A stretch of 64,000 nt of DNA from Poseidonibacter lekithochrous (GCF_013283835.1 NZ_CP054052.1:2170001-2234000); one strand, 5' to 3'. Shown: positions 42,978-51,362, counted from the first letter of the stretch. Program-made: numbers and translations. The notes: a model not told the origin generated them from the sequence alone.

Positions 42978-43300
42978 TTTATAAATTCATCTCTTTTCGT
43001 ATATATTAAAGTTTTTATCTCTTTGTACTTATCTCTATTGGGAGTAATTATTGTTTCTATTAAGTTTTCATATTTTTTAAAAGTATTCCAAACATTAGTA
43101 GAATGCTCAGACCTATTCATTTTATGTAACTCTATTGAGATACTTGCATTTGTAAATGCTTTTAGAATAAAAGACTCTTCTCTAGTGTTTTTAGAATCTT
43201 TATATGCTCTCCATAAATCTTCAAAAACATCATGGGCTTGAACAAATTCATTTTTACTTAGTAGCTCAATAGCTACTTTTAATTCTTTGATTATAATCAT
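42974..43300 (-). CDS. DUF309 protein
   Basis: A 108-residue helical protein of the DUF309 family, recognised by the N-terminal ELLSKNEFVQAHDVFEDLWRAYKD (usual F-x-AHExxE-LW pattern) and the second helix pair FILKAFTNASISIELHKMNR. No function is established for the family. It is the first gene of a two-gene operon with the DnaQ-like exonuclease. The length is at the lower end for the family. Confidence 0.8.
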   Translation of the reverse strand: MIIIKELKVAIELLSKNEFVQAHDVFEDLWRAYKDSKNTREESFILKAFTNASISIELHKMNRSEHSTNVWNTFKKYENLIETIITPNRDKYKEIKTLIYTKRDEFIK

Positions 43301-43378
43301 AATTCACCTATATTTTAAAGAGTTATTATATCAAAAGTTCTGTTTTTTTTATGCTAAATATAAACTTTTATATGTAAC

Positions 43379-44266
43379 TTATTCAGTAATGGGTATTACA
43401 TATTTAGTAGAGAAAGATCCATCACTAAAATCTATTACATTTTCAAATAACTCATAGTCATTACCTATTCCTCGTTTATACTTTGAATTAGGAAGCCAGT
43501 AACCATAAATATAATCAATAGTCTTCTTTGCAGTTTCAGAATCAATATCTGTAGATATATTAAAAATTGCAACTTTTTGTTTTGGAATTGTATAAGTACT
43601 CATTCCCTCAGGAGTATTTTCTAAAGTGCTTACCGGAGCTGCTGCAATATAATTTATTTTTTCTTCAGTGAAGTTACCAGAGGGACTTATATTTAGAGCG
43701 TAGTATGTTTGTATTATTCTATTTTCTATATTCTTTTCTTCCTCAAATAATTTAAACCAATAAGGAGCAACATACTCACAAATATTATCTCTTGTTGAAA
43801 AAGGTGATGGTATTTCCAATTGCATACCAACTATAATTTGTTCATCTTTATTTATAATTTCTGGTTCTTGATGCATACCTTCTGTTATATGTTCTAATAA
43901 TTCATTACTTAATAAAGGTTTTTTGTTTATTAATACTAAGGGTTTTATATTTCTAAAATCTTTAGGTGAATGTTTAAAATAATTTTTGAACGATCTTGAA
44001 AAAGATTCATGAGAAGTAAAGCCAACATTAAAAGCAATATCAATAATACTTAATTCTGTTTCTAATAACATATTCGCAGATAAAGATAATCTTCTTCCTC
44101 TTGTGTAATTTCCTAATGTATCCCCTACAATACTTTTAAACAATCTTTGAAAGTGCCAAGGTGACATATTATTTATGTGTGCTAGTTTCTTAATATTTAC
44201 ATCATATGCCACATCTTCTTCTATTTTGTCTACTAAATCTTGTATCATTTTTAAATGACTTTGCAT
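43379..44266 (-). CDS. AraC-family regulator with GyrI-like ligand domain
   Basis: A 295-residue transcription factor. Two HTH motifs lie in the first 105 residues (NIKKLAHINNMSPWHFQRLFKSIVGD and SIIDIAFNVGFTSHESFSRSFKNYF), followed by a GyrI/Rob-like domain (about 120-295) that binds small hydrophobic or cationic ligands. The start is placed at the Met of MQSHLKM, with AAAGG six bases upstream, because the longer frame adds only a spurious hydrophobic leader. It is divergent from the NAD(P)-binding protein at 44402, which is a likely target. This Rob/SoxS-like layout often controls efflux or detoxification. Confidence 0.9.
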   Translation of the reverse strand: MQSHLKMIQDLVDKIEEDVAYDVNIKKLAHINNMSPWHFQRLFKSIVGDTLGNYTRGRRLSLSANMLLETELSIIDIAFNVGFTSHESFSRSFKNYFKHSPKDFRNIKPLVLINKKPLLSNELLEHITEGMHQEPEIINKDEQIIVGMQLEIPSPFSTRDNICEYVAPYWFKLFEEEKNIENRIIQTYYALNISPSGNFTEEKINYIAAAPVSTLENTPEGMSTYTIPKQKVAIFNISTDIDSETAKKTIDYIYGYWLPNSKYKRGIGNDYELFENVIDFSDGSFSTKYVIPITE

Positions 44267-44374
44267 TATTAACCTTTTATCATTTATAAATATTATTATA
44301 CAGCTTATTAGAATAAATGAAATAACTTTTTTGTAAACCGCACATATTATCAAGTATCAAAAAATTAATTATAT

Positions 44375-44380
44375 TATAAT
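44375..44380 (+). promoter_or_regulatory. -10 box of the NAD(P)-binding protein gene
   Basis: TATAAT in the gap to the divergent AraC-type regulator, 21 bases before the ATG, directly followed by the AAAGGAAAAGG ribosome site. Confidence 0.55.
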
Positions 44381-44401
44381 CAAAGGAAAAGGTTTTTAAT
44401 T

Positions 44402-45121
44402 ATGAATATTTTATTACTAGGAGCCACAGGAGCTACTGGAAAACTTGTTTTAAAAGAGTTGATAAACAATGACTACAACATAAGTATAGTAGTGAGAAAT
44501 AAAGAAAAAATAGAAGCAGATATATTAAATAATAAGAATATAGAAATTATTGAAAGTAATATTTTAGATATGTCAGAAAACGAACTAAAAAATTTAATTA
44601 AAACTTCTGATGTTTTTATTTCATGTTTAGGGCATAACATCAGTTTCAAAGGCATATTTGGAGAACCCAAAAAGCTTGTTAGTGATTCACTTAAAAAAAT
44701 ATGTAAACTCGTAGAAAGAGAAAATATAAAACCTATAAAATTTATACTTATGAATACTAGTGGAAATATTAATCATGATGAAAATGAGAAAGTATCATTT
44801 TTTCATAAAGTTTTACTTTTTATTATTCGTACTTTAGTTCCTCCTCATTTAGATAATGAAATGGCAGCAAATTATTTAAGACTTGATATTGGGCAAAAAA
44901 ATGATTTAATACAATGGGTTGTAGTAAGACCAGATAGTTTGATAAATGAAGATAAAGTAAGTAAATATTCTTTGTACTCTTCACCAACAAGAAGTGCATT
45001 ATTAGATGCTGGGCAAACAAGTAGAATAAATGTAGCTAGCTTTATGTGTGAACTTATTAAGAATAATTCTCTATGGAATACATGGAAAGGTAAGATGCCA
45101 GTAATTTATAACATAAACTAA
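44402..45121 (+). CDS. NAD(P)-binding SDR-like protein (atypical SDR)
   Basis: A 239-residue Rossmann-fold protein of the NmrA/BVR-B-like atypical short-chain dehydrogenases. The dinucleotide loop is GATGATGK at residues 8-15, followed by an Arg-rich cofactor 2'-phosphate region (IVVRNKEKIE) suggesting NADPH. The catalytic Tyr-x3-Lys of classical SDRs is not evident, so a redox-sensing or reductase role is open. It is divergent from an AraC/GyrI regulator, sharing a 135-base gap, and so is probably induced by that regulator's ligand. Confidence 0.82.
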   Translation: MNILLLGATGATGKLVLKELINNDYNISIVVRNKEKIEADILNNKNIEIIESNILDMSENELKNLIKTSDVFISCLGHNISFKGIFGEPKKLVSDSLKKICKLVERENIKPIKFILMNTSGNINHDENEKVSFFHKVLLFIIRTLVPPHLDNEMAANYLRLDIGQKNDLIQWVVVRPDSLINEDKVSKYSLYSSPTRSALLDAGQTSRINVASFMCELIKNNSLWNTWKGKMPVIYNIN

Positions 45122-45185
45122 TTTACTAGTTTTATATTGTATTAATAATTTAATATATACAATATGTATAATCAAGGAGTTTTTT

Positions 45186-46013
45186 ATGGAAATAGGTAAC
45201 AACTCTCAACTAAATAATAATATTTATTCTAATGCAAATCAAGCATTAAATAGAATTGCCACAGGGCTTGAAATAAATCAAGCTAGTGATGACCCTTCTG
45301 GATTATCAATTCTCAACAATCTACAAGTACAAAGTAGTGGTCTTACCCAAGCAATTGAAAATTCTAATTCAGCAGTAGCTCTTACTCAAATTGCAGACTC
45401 AGCATTATCGAGACAATCTACAATATTAGATGATGTAAAAGAAAAACTATTACAAGCTTCCACAGATACAACAAATCAACAAGGAAGAGAAGCAATACTA
45501 CAAGATATTCAAGGGCAACTAAGACAATTAAATGATGTTGCTAGTCAAACAAATTATAATGGTCAAACTTTTTTACAAAATGCATCTGATGATTCAAGTG
45601 CTAGTCAAACATTACAATTTCAAACTTCTACTGAAAGTGGAAATCCAATTGAAACAACAAGTGTTCAATCAAACACAGAAGGTCTAGATTTAGAAGGTTT
45701 ATTAAACCAAGATCCAGCAACATTTGATTCAGCAAGTGCTAGATCATTTTTGGAAAATGTAGATAATGCAATAAATACAGTAAGTAATAATAGAAGTGAA
45801 TTTGCAGCAGTACAAAACCAACTGGATAGTTCTACTAGAAATCTTTTTTCTCAAAGAGATTCTACTTTAAATGCAGCTTCAGTTTTTGAGACTAACTTTG
45901 CAGCAGAAACTGCAAACTTTTCAAAACAGAATATTTTAGCTCAAGTAGGAGCATTTGGGGCAGCACAGTCAAATAACATTAATCAATCAATTGTTACAAG
46001 ACTATTGTCATAA
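45186..46013 (+). CDS. Divergent short flagellin
   Basis: A 275-residue flagellin-family protein. The N-terminal D0/D1 helices show ANQALNRIATGLEINQASDDPSGLSI and LTQIADSALSRQSTILDDVKE, and the C-terminal helices end FAAETANFSKQNILAQVGAFGAAQSNNINQSIVTRLLS, the usual exit signal and polymerisation region. The middle domain is short and Ser/Gln/Asn-rich. It differs from ordinary flagellins at the very start (MEIGNNSQLNNN instead of an MRINxNxxAL-like opening). No other flagellar gene is nearby. It could be a minor filament subunit or an alternative flagellin. Confidence 0.82.
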   Translation: MEIGNNSQLNNNIYSNANQALNRIATGLEINQASDDPSGLSILNNLQVQSSGLTQAIENSNSAVALTQIADSALSRQSTILDDVKEKLLQASTDTTNQQGREAILQDIQGQLRQLNDVASQTNYNGQTFLQNASDDSSASQTLQFQTSTESGNPIETTSVQSNTEGLDLEGLLNQDPATFDSASARSFLENVDNAINTVSNNRSEFAAVQNQLDSSTRNLFSQRDSTLNAASVFETNFAAETANFSKQNILAQVGAFGAAQSNNINQSIVTRLLS

Positions 46014-46015
46014 TT

Positions 46016-46046
46016 TAATAGCCCAAGCTTTTAGCTTGAGTTATTA
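46016..46046. terminator. Intrinsic terminator after the flagellin gene
   Basis: CAAGCT / AGCTTG with a TTT loop, extended by an outer TAATA / TATTA pair, between the flagellin and the convergent glycine-zipper gene. Confidence 0.6.
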
Positions 46047-46556
46047 GAAACTAATAGTTTTAGTAATTCTTATTTTATTTTTAGGTCTTTTTGTAATTTT
46101 AAAGTACTCTCTATTATCATAAGTAAAGTAATTTTTATAACCTGATAAAACTCTTCTTTTTCTTTGAGTATAGTTATTTTCACATTGATTATGTTGATTT
46201 CTATAGTGTCTTTTTGAAGCACCATATCTTTCATGTCTAGTATTATTAGCAATAGTGGCACCTAATAAACCACCAGCAACTCTAGCAACATCTCTACCAT
46301 TACCTCTACCTATTTGATTACCAATAGCAACACCTAAGGTAGCACCAACAATAGTATCTAATCCAATACCATTAAAATTGTTTTCTTCCCTATAATCAGT
46401 CTCATAATAGTTTTCTTCACACTCTTCATAAACTCTATCATATTTGTATTGATATATTAGCTCACTATGGTTAACATAGGCATACGTATAAGATCTTCTC
46501 TCTTTAGCAAAAGCAAAAGAGGAGATAATTAAAATTAAGATTAAAAATTTTTTCAT
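46044..46556 (-). CDS. Secreted glycine-zipper protein
   Basis: A 170-residue exported protein with a cleavable signal peptide (ending FAFA about residue 17). Residues about 65-100 form a glycine zipper (GLDTIVGATLGVAIGNQIGRG and VAGGLLGATIANNT) as in the Rick_17kDa/YMGG group, which sit in the outer membrane. The rest is Tyr/Arg/Asn-rich and probably binds cell envelope. No lipobox is present. It ends at the shared terminator and stands alone. Function unknown. Confidence 0.78.
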   Translation of the reverse strand: MKKFLILILIISSFAFAKERRSYTYAYVNHSELIYQYKYDRVYEECEENYYETDYREENNFNGIGLDTIVGATLGVAIGNQIGRGNGRDVARVAGGLLGATIANNTRHERYGASKRHYRNQHNQCENNYTQRKRRVLSGYKNYFTYDNREYFKITKRPKNKIRITKTISF

Positions 46557-46621
46557 GACAAACTCCTTAGATTAAATCTATAAGAAGTATATGTCTAAAT
46601 TGTAGATGTATTGTAGATTAT

Positions 46622-46966
46622 TTATTTAAGTTTTCCAAAAACCTTGTATTTTTCCCAATATATATCCAAAGCCTCTTGTAGTTCTTTACTACTTAGTTTT
46701 GTTTTCTTTTTAACCCCAAACCTTTTGATAAAAGCTTGTGGCATTATCGTCATTTCTTTACTTGGATTTTGCATATAAGAAAACATTGCTTTATTTACAT
46801 CTTTTTGAGATGAGTATTTTAGTAAGTATCTATAAAAGTATTTATCAATAGATACAGGTAGTTTCTTGTGACATTTAACACAAGTACTTTCATATACATT
46901 TTGTTTTGTCTGTTTTGCATTAAGAAACGATATTAATATAAGTGTTATAAAAATAGTTCTTACCAT
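46622..46966 (-). CDS. Small exported mono-haem c-type protein
   Basis: A 114-residue protein with a signal peptide (about 17 residues, ending LNA) and one haem c motif C29-V-K-C32-H33. The possible axial Met is in MTIMPQAFIKRF. It is diverged from ordinary class I cytochromes. Its start overlaps the 3' end of the histidine kinase gene by seven bases, so it is last in a four-gene operon DUF1104, regulator, kinase, cytochrome. It may be an output of the two-component system or a redox accessory to its sensing. Confidence 0.8.
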   Translation of the reverse strand: MVRTIFITLILISFLNAKQTKQNVYESTCVKCHKKLPVSIDKYFYRYLLKYSSQKDVNKAMFSYMQNPSKEMTIMPQAFIKRFGVKKKTKLSSKELQEALDIYWEKYKVFGKLK

Positions 46967-48147
46967 GATACCTCTATTCTAGTTCCTACTTTTAATTCTG
47001 AACTAACATCAATTTTTAGTTTGTACTCTTTTGCAATTAAAGATACAATATTTAAACCTATTCCAAAACCACCAACACTTTTATCAAATCTAGTATATCT
47101 TTCAAATAAATTATCAAGGTTTTCTTTACTCATACCTTTTCCAGTATCTTCTACAACCATTAATTTATCTTTTAATGAAACACTAATAGTTCCACCTATT
47201 TTATTGTATTTAATAGCATTTGAAATTAGATTATCCAATAGTTTTGAGAACTTTTTGGTATCACATATAAAAGTTATATTATCTTCAACATCTAAAATAA
47301 AGTTTATTTTTTTGATAGTTGCTAGACTTTCAAAATACTCTACTCTTTGTTTTACAATACTTGATAAATCTAATTTTTTATTTTCTGAAATGATTTTATT
47401 ATTCAATGTTAGAAAGGTTAAATCCTCATAAATATTAGATATAGTTTTTGCTCCAATATCTATTCTATTTACCTTTCTTGCTGTTTTTTCATCTAAGGAA
47501 TCTTTATCTATCATCTCTACATTTGCAATAATTGCAGAAATAGGAGTATTTAATTCATGGGTAGTGTCTTTAATAAATCTATCTAATAAATGTAAAGCAT
47601 CTCTCATGGGTTTTAAAAATAGTTTTGAAATAAAGTATCCAATAAACATCATAAAAATAAATGCAGCAAAAGAGAAAGTGATTATTTCACCTCTAACTTT
47701 AATATACCAAAGTCCATCATCAGGTACTTCTACAATAATATATTTTGCACCTAAATAATATGATTCTGGTTTTTCTATAAAATGTATTTTGTTTTTGCTT
47801 ATATATGCAACTTCATCAAAGTTAATTTTATTTGATTTTAGTGTTGAGAAAATCTGTTTTTTATCACTATCAAAAATAGCTGAATTAAAGTTTTCATCTC
47901 TTGGGTAGTATTTGTATTTATCAAAGTTTACATGTAGGTCTTTTAGTCTAAAAACCAAATTGTTTGAATACTCTTGTAAAACTTGTCTTTTTTCTTGAAG
48001 CATTAAATCTTTTTGGAATGTATAATAAATAAAAGAAACAACCCCAATGATTACAAGAATTAAAAAAGAGTAAAGAAAACCAAAACCTAATAAGGTCCTA
48101 GTTTCACTCTTGGTTAAATCTATATCCAAGCTTTTTAAGACTAACAA
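46960..48147 (-). CDS. Membrane sensor histidine kinase
   Basis: A 395-residue kinase with membrane helices at about 20-43 and 152-175 around a roughly 105-residue periplasmic sensor, then a dimerisation helix with the phosphorylated His in DTTHELNTPISAIIANVEM, N box SNLISNAIKYN, and G boxes DTGKGMS and GFGIGLNIV. The ligand is unknown. It overlaps the regulator gene by 44 bases; a TTG start 18 bases further in would shorten the overlap. Forms a pair with the OmpR-type regulator. Confidence 0.92.
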   Translation of the reverse strand: MLVLKSLDIDLTKSETRTLLGFGFLYSFLILVIIGVVSFIYYTFQKDLMLQEKRQVLQEYSNNLVFRLKDLHVNFDKYKYYPRDENFNSAIFDSDKKQIFSTLKSNKINFDEVAYISKNKIHFIEKPESYYLGAKYIIVEVPDDGLWYIKVRGEIITFSFAAFIFMMFIGYFISKLFLKPMRDALHLLDRFIKDTTHELNTPISAIIANVEMIDKDSLDEKTARKVNRIDIGAKTISNIYEDLTFLTLNNKIISENKKLDLSSIVKQRVEYFESLATIKKINFILDVEDNITFICDTKKFSKLLDNLISNAIKYNKIGGTISVSLKDKLMVVEDTGKGMSKENLDNLFERYTRFDKSVGGFGIGLNIVSLIAKEYKLKIDVSSELKVGTRIEVSW

Positions 48148-48772
48148 TACGTTCTTTTCCTAATATTTTTCTAAGATTTTTGATATATGTTCTTAATGAG
48201 TTATCACTATATTCTTCGTCATATTCCCAAACATAATCATAAATTCTATCATGAACTAAAAGTTCATTCTTGTGTTGTAAAAAGAATTTTAATAGTTTTA
48301 ATTCTTTTAAATTCAGTTTAACTTCTTCCCCATCTTTTTTAAGTTCATTTGCTTTTGAATCAAAAGTAATATTTTCAGCTATTTGAATGATTTCGCTTTT
48401 GTTTGAATATTCTCTTTTGATTATAGTTTGTACTCTAATAAGTAATTCTTTTAACTCAAAAGGTTTTCTAATATAATCATCACAACCACTAGAAAAACCC
48501 TCTTCTAGTGAGTCCATAGAATTAAGTGAAGTTATAAAAATAGCAGGTACTACATTGTCTTCTTCTCTTAGTTTTTTTAGAACTTCAAAACCATTTAGTC
48601 CAGGAACATTAACATCTAATAAAAGTAAATCAAAGTTATTTTCATAAACAGCACTTAGGGCATCATCACCATCATAAGAAGCAATAACTTCAAAGCCTTG
48701 CTCCTCAAAATATTCAACTACTGTTTCACTTAATGTTAGGTCATCTTCTAATAATAGTAATTTTGTTTTCAT
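48104..48772 (-). CDS. OmpR/PhoB-type response regulator
   Basis: A 222-residue regulator: receiver (about 1-118) with acid pair LEDD, acceptor Asp in LLLLDVNVPGLNG and Lys in YIRKPFE; winged helix C-terminal domain (about 130-222) with LNLKELKLLKFFLQH and NSLRTYIKNLRKILGK. The family binds direct repeats spaced 11 bp as tandem dimers; repeats of that spacing lie upstream of this operon at 49058-49147. It is the second gene after the DUF1104 gene, two bases apart. Confidence 0.93.
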   Translation of the reverse strand: MKTKLLLLEDDLTLSETVVEYFEEQGFEVIASYDGDDALSAVYENNFDLLLLDVNVPGLNGFEVLKKLREEDNVVPAIFITSLNSMDSLEEGFSSGCDDYIRKPFELKELLIRVQTIIKREYSNKSEIIQIAENITFDSKANELKKDGEEVKLNLKELKLLKFFLQHKNELLVHDRIYDYVWEYDEEYSDNSLRTYIKNLRKILGKERIVSLKKLGYRFNQE

Positions 48773-48774
48773 AA

Positions 48775-48990
48775 TTATCTTAACTTTTTTAAATTATTTT
48801 GATATCGTTTTTTCTCTGCATTACTCATTGTTGGAACTCTTGATCTTAATTCTCTTATAAAATCTCTCTTATTTTGAGGTTCTACATACCCCATAATAGC
48901 GATAAGTTCTTGAGTACTCATTTCTGAATAGTCAACTTTAGCAAAAACAAGAGTTAAAGCAAAAGAAATTATTAATAATATTTTTTTCAT
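48775..48990 (-). CDS. DUF1104 small exported protein
   Basis: A 71-residue protein with a signal peptide (about 17 residues, ending VFA) and a mature part with the family pattern STQELIAIMGYVEPQNKRDFIRELRSRV, a helical domain found mainly in Campylobacterota. Its function is unknown. It is first in the operon with an OmpR-type regulator, a kinase and a small cytochrome, so it may act on the same signal in the periplasm, in the way of accessory CpxP-like proteins (inference). Confidence 0.8.
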   Translation of the reverse strand: MKKILLIISFALTLVFAKVDYSEMSTQELIAIMGYVEPQNKRDFIRELRSRVPTMSNAEKKRYQNNLKKLR

Positions 48991-49057
48991 ATTTATTCTC
49001 TATATTTTTATTTAATTGTACCATAACAAATGTATAAAAATTGTAAATAAACAAATA

Positions 49058-49147
49058 TAGCAAAAGTAGCAGAATTCATACATAAAAATAGCAAATTCAT
49101 AGCAACTTTCGTAAAACAAAGCTATTTAGTCATTTTTTAGTCATTTT
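49058..49147. promoter_or_regulatory. 11-bp-phased direct repeats, candidate OmpR-type operator
   Basis: TAGCA occurs at 49067, 49089 and 49100 (spacings 22 and 11) inside the longer pair TAGCAGAATTCATA and TAGCAAATTCATA, with a further TAGC at 49058. A second pair of an 11-base unit, TTAGTCATTTT, is exactly tandem at 49126-49136 and 49137-49147. They lie upstream of a TACAAT -10 box (49020 to 49015, minus strand) of the DUF1104 operon. Confidence 0.45.
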
Positions 49148-49171
49148 TTTTGTTTTTTTATTTAAGAAATC

Positions 49172-49199
49172 TTGATTTGATCAGTCATATATGTATAAT
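49172..49199 (+). promoter_or_regulatory. Near-consensus sigma70 promoter
   Basis: TTGATT (49172-49177), 16-base spacer, then TATAAT (49194-49199) preceded by TG, upstream of the HTH gene at 49242. Confidence 0.65.
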
Positions 49200-49241
49200 A
49201 GAATCAGAAACCTAGATAGATAAAATATGCAGGAATGGAAT

Positions 49242-50012
49242 ATGACGCAAGTAGGAAAATTATTTAAAAAAATGCCTTATATTGTAAGGGATGCAGAAAA
49301 TAGCTATAAAGACATCAAATATGTCGAAGCTGTATTTAAAGAACTAGTATCAGAATATAATATTAAAGAAGAAAATATTATCAATATATTTTCAAATAAT
49401 AGGGATAATCTTTTACACTTTCACTTAGTAACAAAAGTAACTATGCCAAAAGAAAGTCTTTGTGTTAATTATAAGGGTGATGCTCTTGAATTTACTTTTG
49501 AAGAATACAAAGAATCAAAAAGTAAAACAAAATATATAAACTCGTTTATGTTTATTGAGACTTTTAAACACCTTGGTGAAGATGTACTTGTAAGTGTGTT
49601 TGATGACATGATTGGATGTAATGGTAAAGAGTTATTTATTAGTACAAATAAAGAAAATCTAAAACTATTTCAACCAAGTTCAAAACACTACCGATGTCGA
49701 AAAGTTCTTTTAGAAAAAAGAGAAGCGGTAGAAGATACATGTACAACATTTAACATTGATTGTACAAAATTATATGAGGAATTAAATCCAAACCTAATCA
49801 AACAAGTTTGTAAAGATTTAGCTTTAACATATAAGAATTTATCTTATGAATTAGGGTACAAACCTGATACGATAAATAAAGCAGCATCAACAGGTAAAGT
49901 AAGTGATCAATTGAGAAAAGCAATTGATTTATATTTAGAAAATCTTAGATTAAGTGCAGAGTTAAAAGATCTTGAAATGATCAAGAAAACACTACGAAAT
50001 GCAATGGTTTAA
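49242..50012 (+). CDS. Hypothetical protein with C-terminal XRE-like HTH
   Basis: A 256-residue soluble protein of unknown function. The first 165 residues contain no recognised domain; several Cys and His are scattered (LHFHLVTKV, HYRCRKVL, DTCTTFNIDCTK). Residues about 190-230 look like a lambda-repressor type helix-turn-helix (LALTYKNLSYELGYKPDTINKAAS). The start at 49242 is preferred over an ATG at 49227 because an AGGA site lies seven bases before it. It has a near-consensus promoter and stands beside the DUF1104 two-component operon, sharing its control region. Confidence 0.68.
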   Translation: MTQVGKLFKKMPYIVRDAENSYKDIKYVEAVFKELVSEYNIKEENIINIFSNNRDNLLHFHLVTKVTMPKESLCVNYKGDALEFTFEEYKESKSKTKYINSFMFIETFKHLGEDVLVSVFDDMIGCNGKELFISTNKENLKLFQPSSKHYRCRKVLLEKREAVEDTCTTFNIDCTKLYEELNPNLIKQVCKDLALTYKNLSYELGYKPDTINKAASTGKVSDQLRKAIDLYLENLRLSAELKDLEMIKKTLRNAMV

Positions 50013-50062
50013 GTATTTGTAAATGTTATTTCACTAAAATCTCTACTAAAAAAAGAGTTTAA

Positions 50063-50362
50063 ATGATCAGAAATATATTATTGACTGCGTGCGCTTGTGT
50101 ATTATTTAGTGGTTGTATTGGTGAAAAAGAAGAAGAAAAATGGAATTCGTTTATCTACCCTGATAAACAAAACACAAAAAGAAACTTAAAAAGTCCTATG
50201 ACATTTCCATCATTACAAATTTGTAAAGATGAGTCAATTAAACAATTAGAGAAAATGGGTCTAACTAACTCAGGAACATTTAAATGTGGAATGAACTGTA
50301 GTTTTCATGATGGTATGAAACTTGAAGTTTGTGAAAAGATGTTAGCACCAACTGAAAAATAG
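50063..50362 (+). CDS. Small Cys-containing lipoprotein
   Basis: A 99-residue lipoprotein: lipobox LFSGC puts the lipidated Cys at 18. The mature part has four further Cys (LQICKDES, FKCGMNCSF, EVCEKML), likely two disulfides, and no known domain. It begins 50 bases after the HTH gene and ends at a clear terminator, so it may share that transcript. Confidence 0.72.
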   Translation: MIRNILLTACACVLFSGCIGEKEEEKWNSFIYPDKQNTKRNLKSPMTFPSLQICKDESIKQLEKMGLTNSGTFKCGMNCSFHDGMKLEVCEKMLAPTEK

Positions 50363-50378
50363 CCTTCGGCTATTTTTT
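50355..50378 (+). terminator. Intrinsic terminator with CTTCGG-type loop
   Basis: AAAAATAGCC pairs with GGCTATTTTT across a 3-base (TTC) loop that can also fold as a C(UUCG)G tetraloop; followed by a T-run. Confidence 0.85.
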
Positions 50379-50466
50379 GAAGTAATTAATTTTACTATCT
50401 CTTATATTTTTTGCTCTCGAAGGTTATAACTTTATTAGTTTTTTTATAATTTATATGGAGTAACTT

Positions 50467-51123
50467 ATGAAAGAATTAAAACATATTAACTTAATGTATA
50501 TTTATGATTCTGATAATTCAGAAATTATGAAAAGCCTTGAAAATATCTCAACAAATATAATAAAAGTAGAAAGTTTAGAAGAAGCCAATACTTTATTAAA
50601 AAATAAGTATATTGATATAATTATCTCAGAGAAAATAATTCTTACAGAACAACTAAAATACATTAGAGAAATCTCACCTAGAACACATATTATTTCATTT
50701 AAAAACTATATTGATAACTCATCATATTTTGATGCAATTAAATTAGAACAAATCAAGTATTTAAATCCTACATTAATAAACTTTACAATATTCAAAGAGG
50801 AACTAAAAGACATTATCAAAACTTTAGATTCTAATAGAAGTAATATTATTCAGTTAAAAGATGCTTTTACTTATGATAAATACAATAATACTCTACTAAA
50901 AAATAAAAAGATAATCTCACTATCTAATAAAGAAGATATGTTCTTGGATTATATTATCAATAATCAAGACAGAGCAATATCTTACGAAGAACTTAACAGT
51001 ACACTATGGGAAGGGGACATGACTCATAATGCTTTAAGATCTGTAGTAAAAGAAGTAAGAAAAAAGACTTACAAAAACCTAGTTAAAAACATATCTGGTG
51101 TAGGTTACAGAATAGATTTATAA
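50467..51123 (+). CDS. Winged-helix regulator with degenerate receiver
   Basis: A 218-residue OmpR-like protein. The N-terminal 120 residues have receiver-like alternation, but the phospho-acceptor position reads IDIIISEKI (Ser where Asp is expected) and the acid pair is only partly kept (IYDSDNS), so it is probably not phosphorylated in the usual way. The C-terminal winged helix is intact (LSNKEDMFLDYI, EELNSTLWEGDMTHNALRSVVKEVRKKT). No kinase is adjacent; the next gene, past a terminator, is a chemoreceptor. It may be controlled by ligand, expression level or protein contact. Confidence 0.8.
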   Translation: MKELKHINLMYIYDSDNSEIMKSLENISTNIIKVESLEEANTLLKNKYIDIIISEKIILTEQLKYIREISPRTHIISFKNYIDNSSYFDAIKLEQIKYLNPTLINFTIFKEELKDIIKTLDSNRSNIIQLKDAFTYDKYNNTLLKNKKIISLSNKEDMFLDYIINNQDRAISYEELNSTLWEGDMTHNALRSVVKEVRKKTYKNLVKNISGVGYRIDL

Positions 51124-51140
51124 AAACTCTCCATTATTAA

Positions 51141-51178
51141 ATACAAGAGTATTTTACTCTTGTATAACTTCCTTTTTT
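51141..51178 (+). terminator. Intrinsic terminator
   Basis: An 11-bp stem ATACAAGAGTA / TACTCTTGTAT with a TTT loop, then a T-run starting about ten bases on. Confidence 0.75.
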
Positions 51179-51362
51179 TATATTCTCAAGGATAAAACTC
51201 TCCATTAAACTAAATATTTATATTATTACTATAATAATTTCTAATTATAATTAATTTAATAATAAATTATAACTAACTATAAAAAGCCATATTTTCTTAT
51301 GAATATTTATTCATTTTATCTATATAAAAGACTATATAATAGTTGTTTCAGCTTATTTTATA

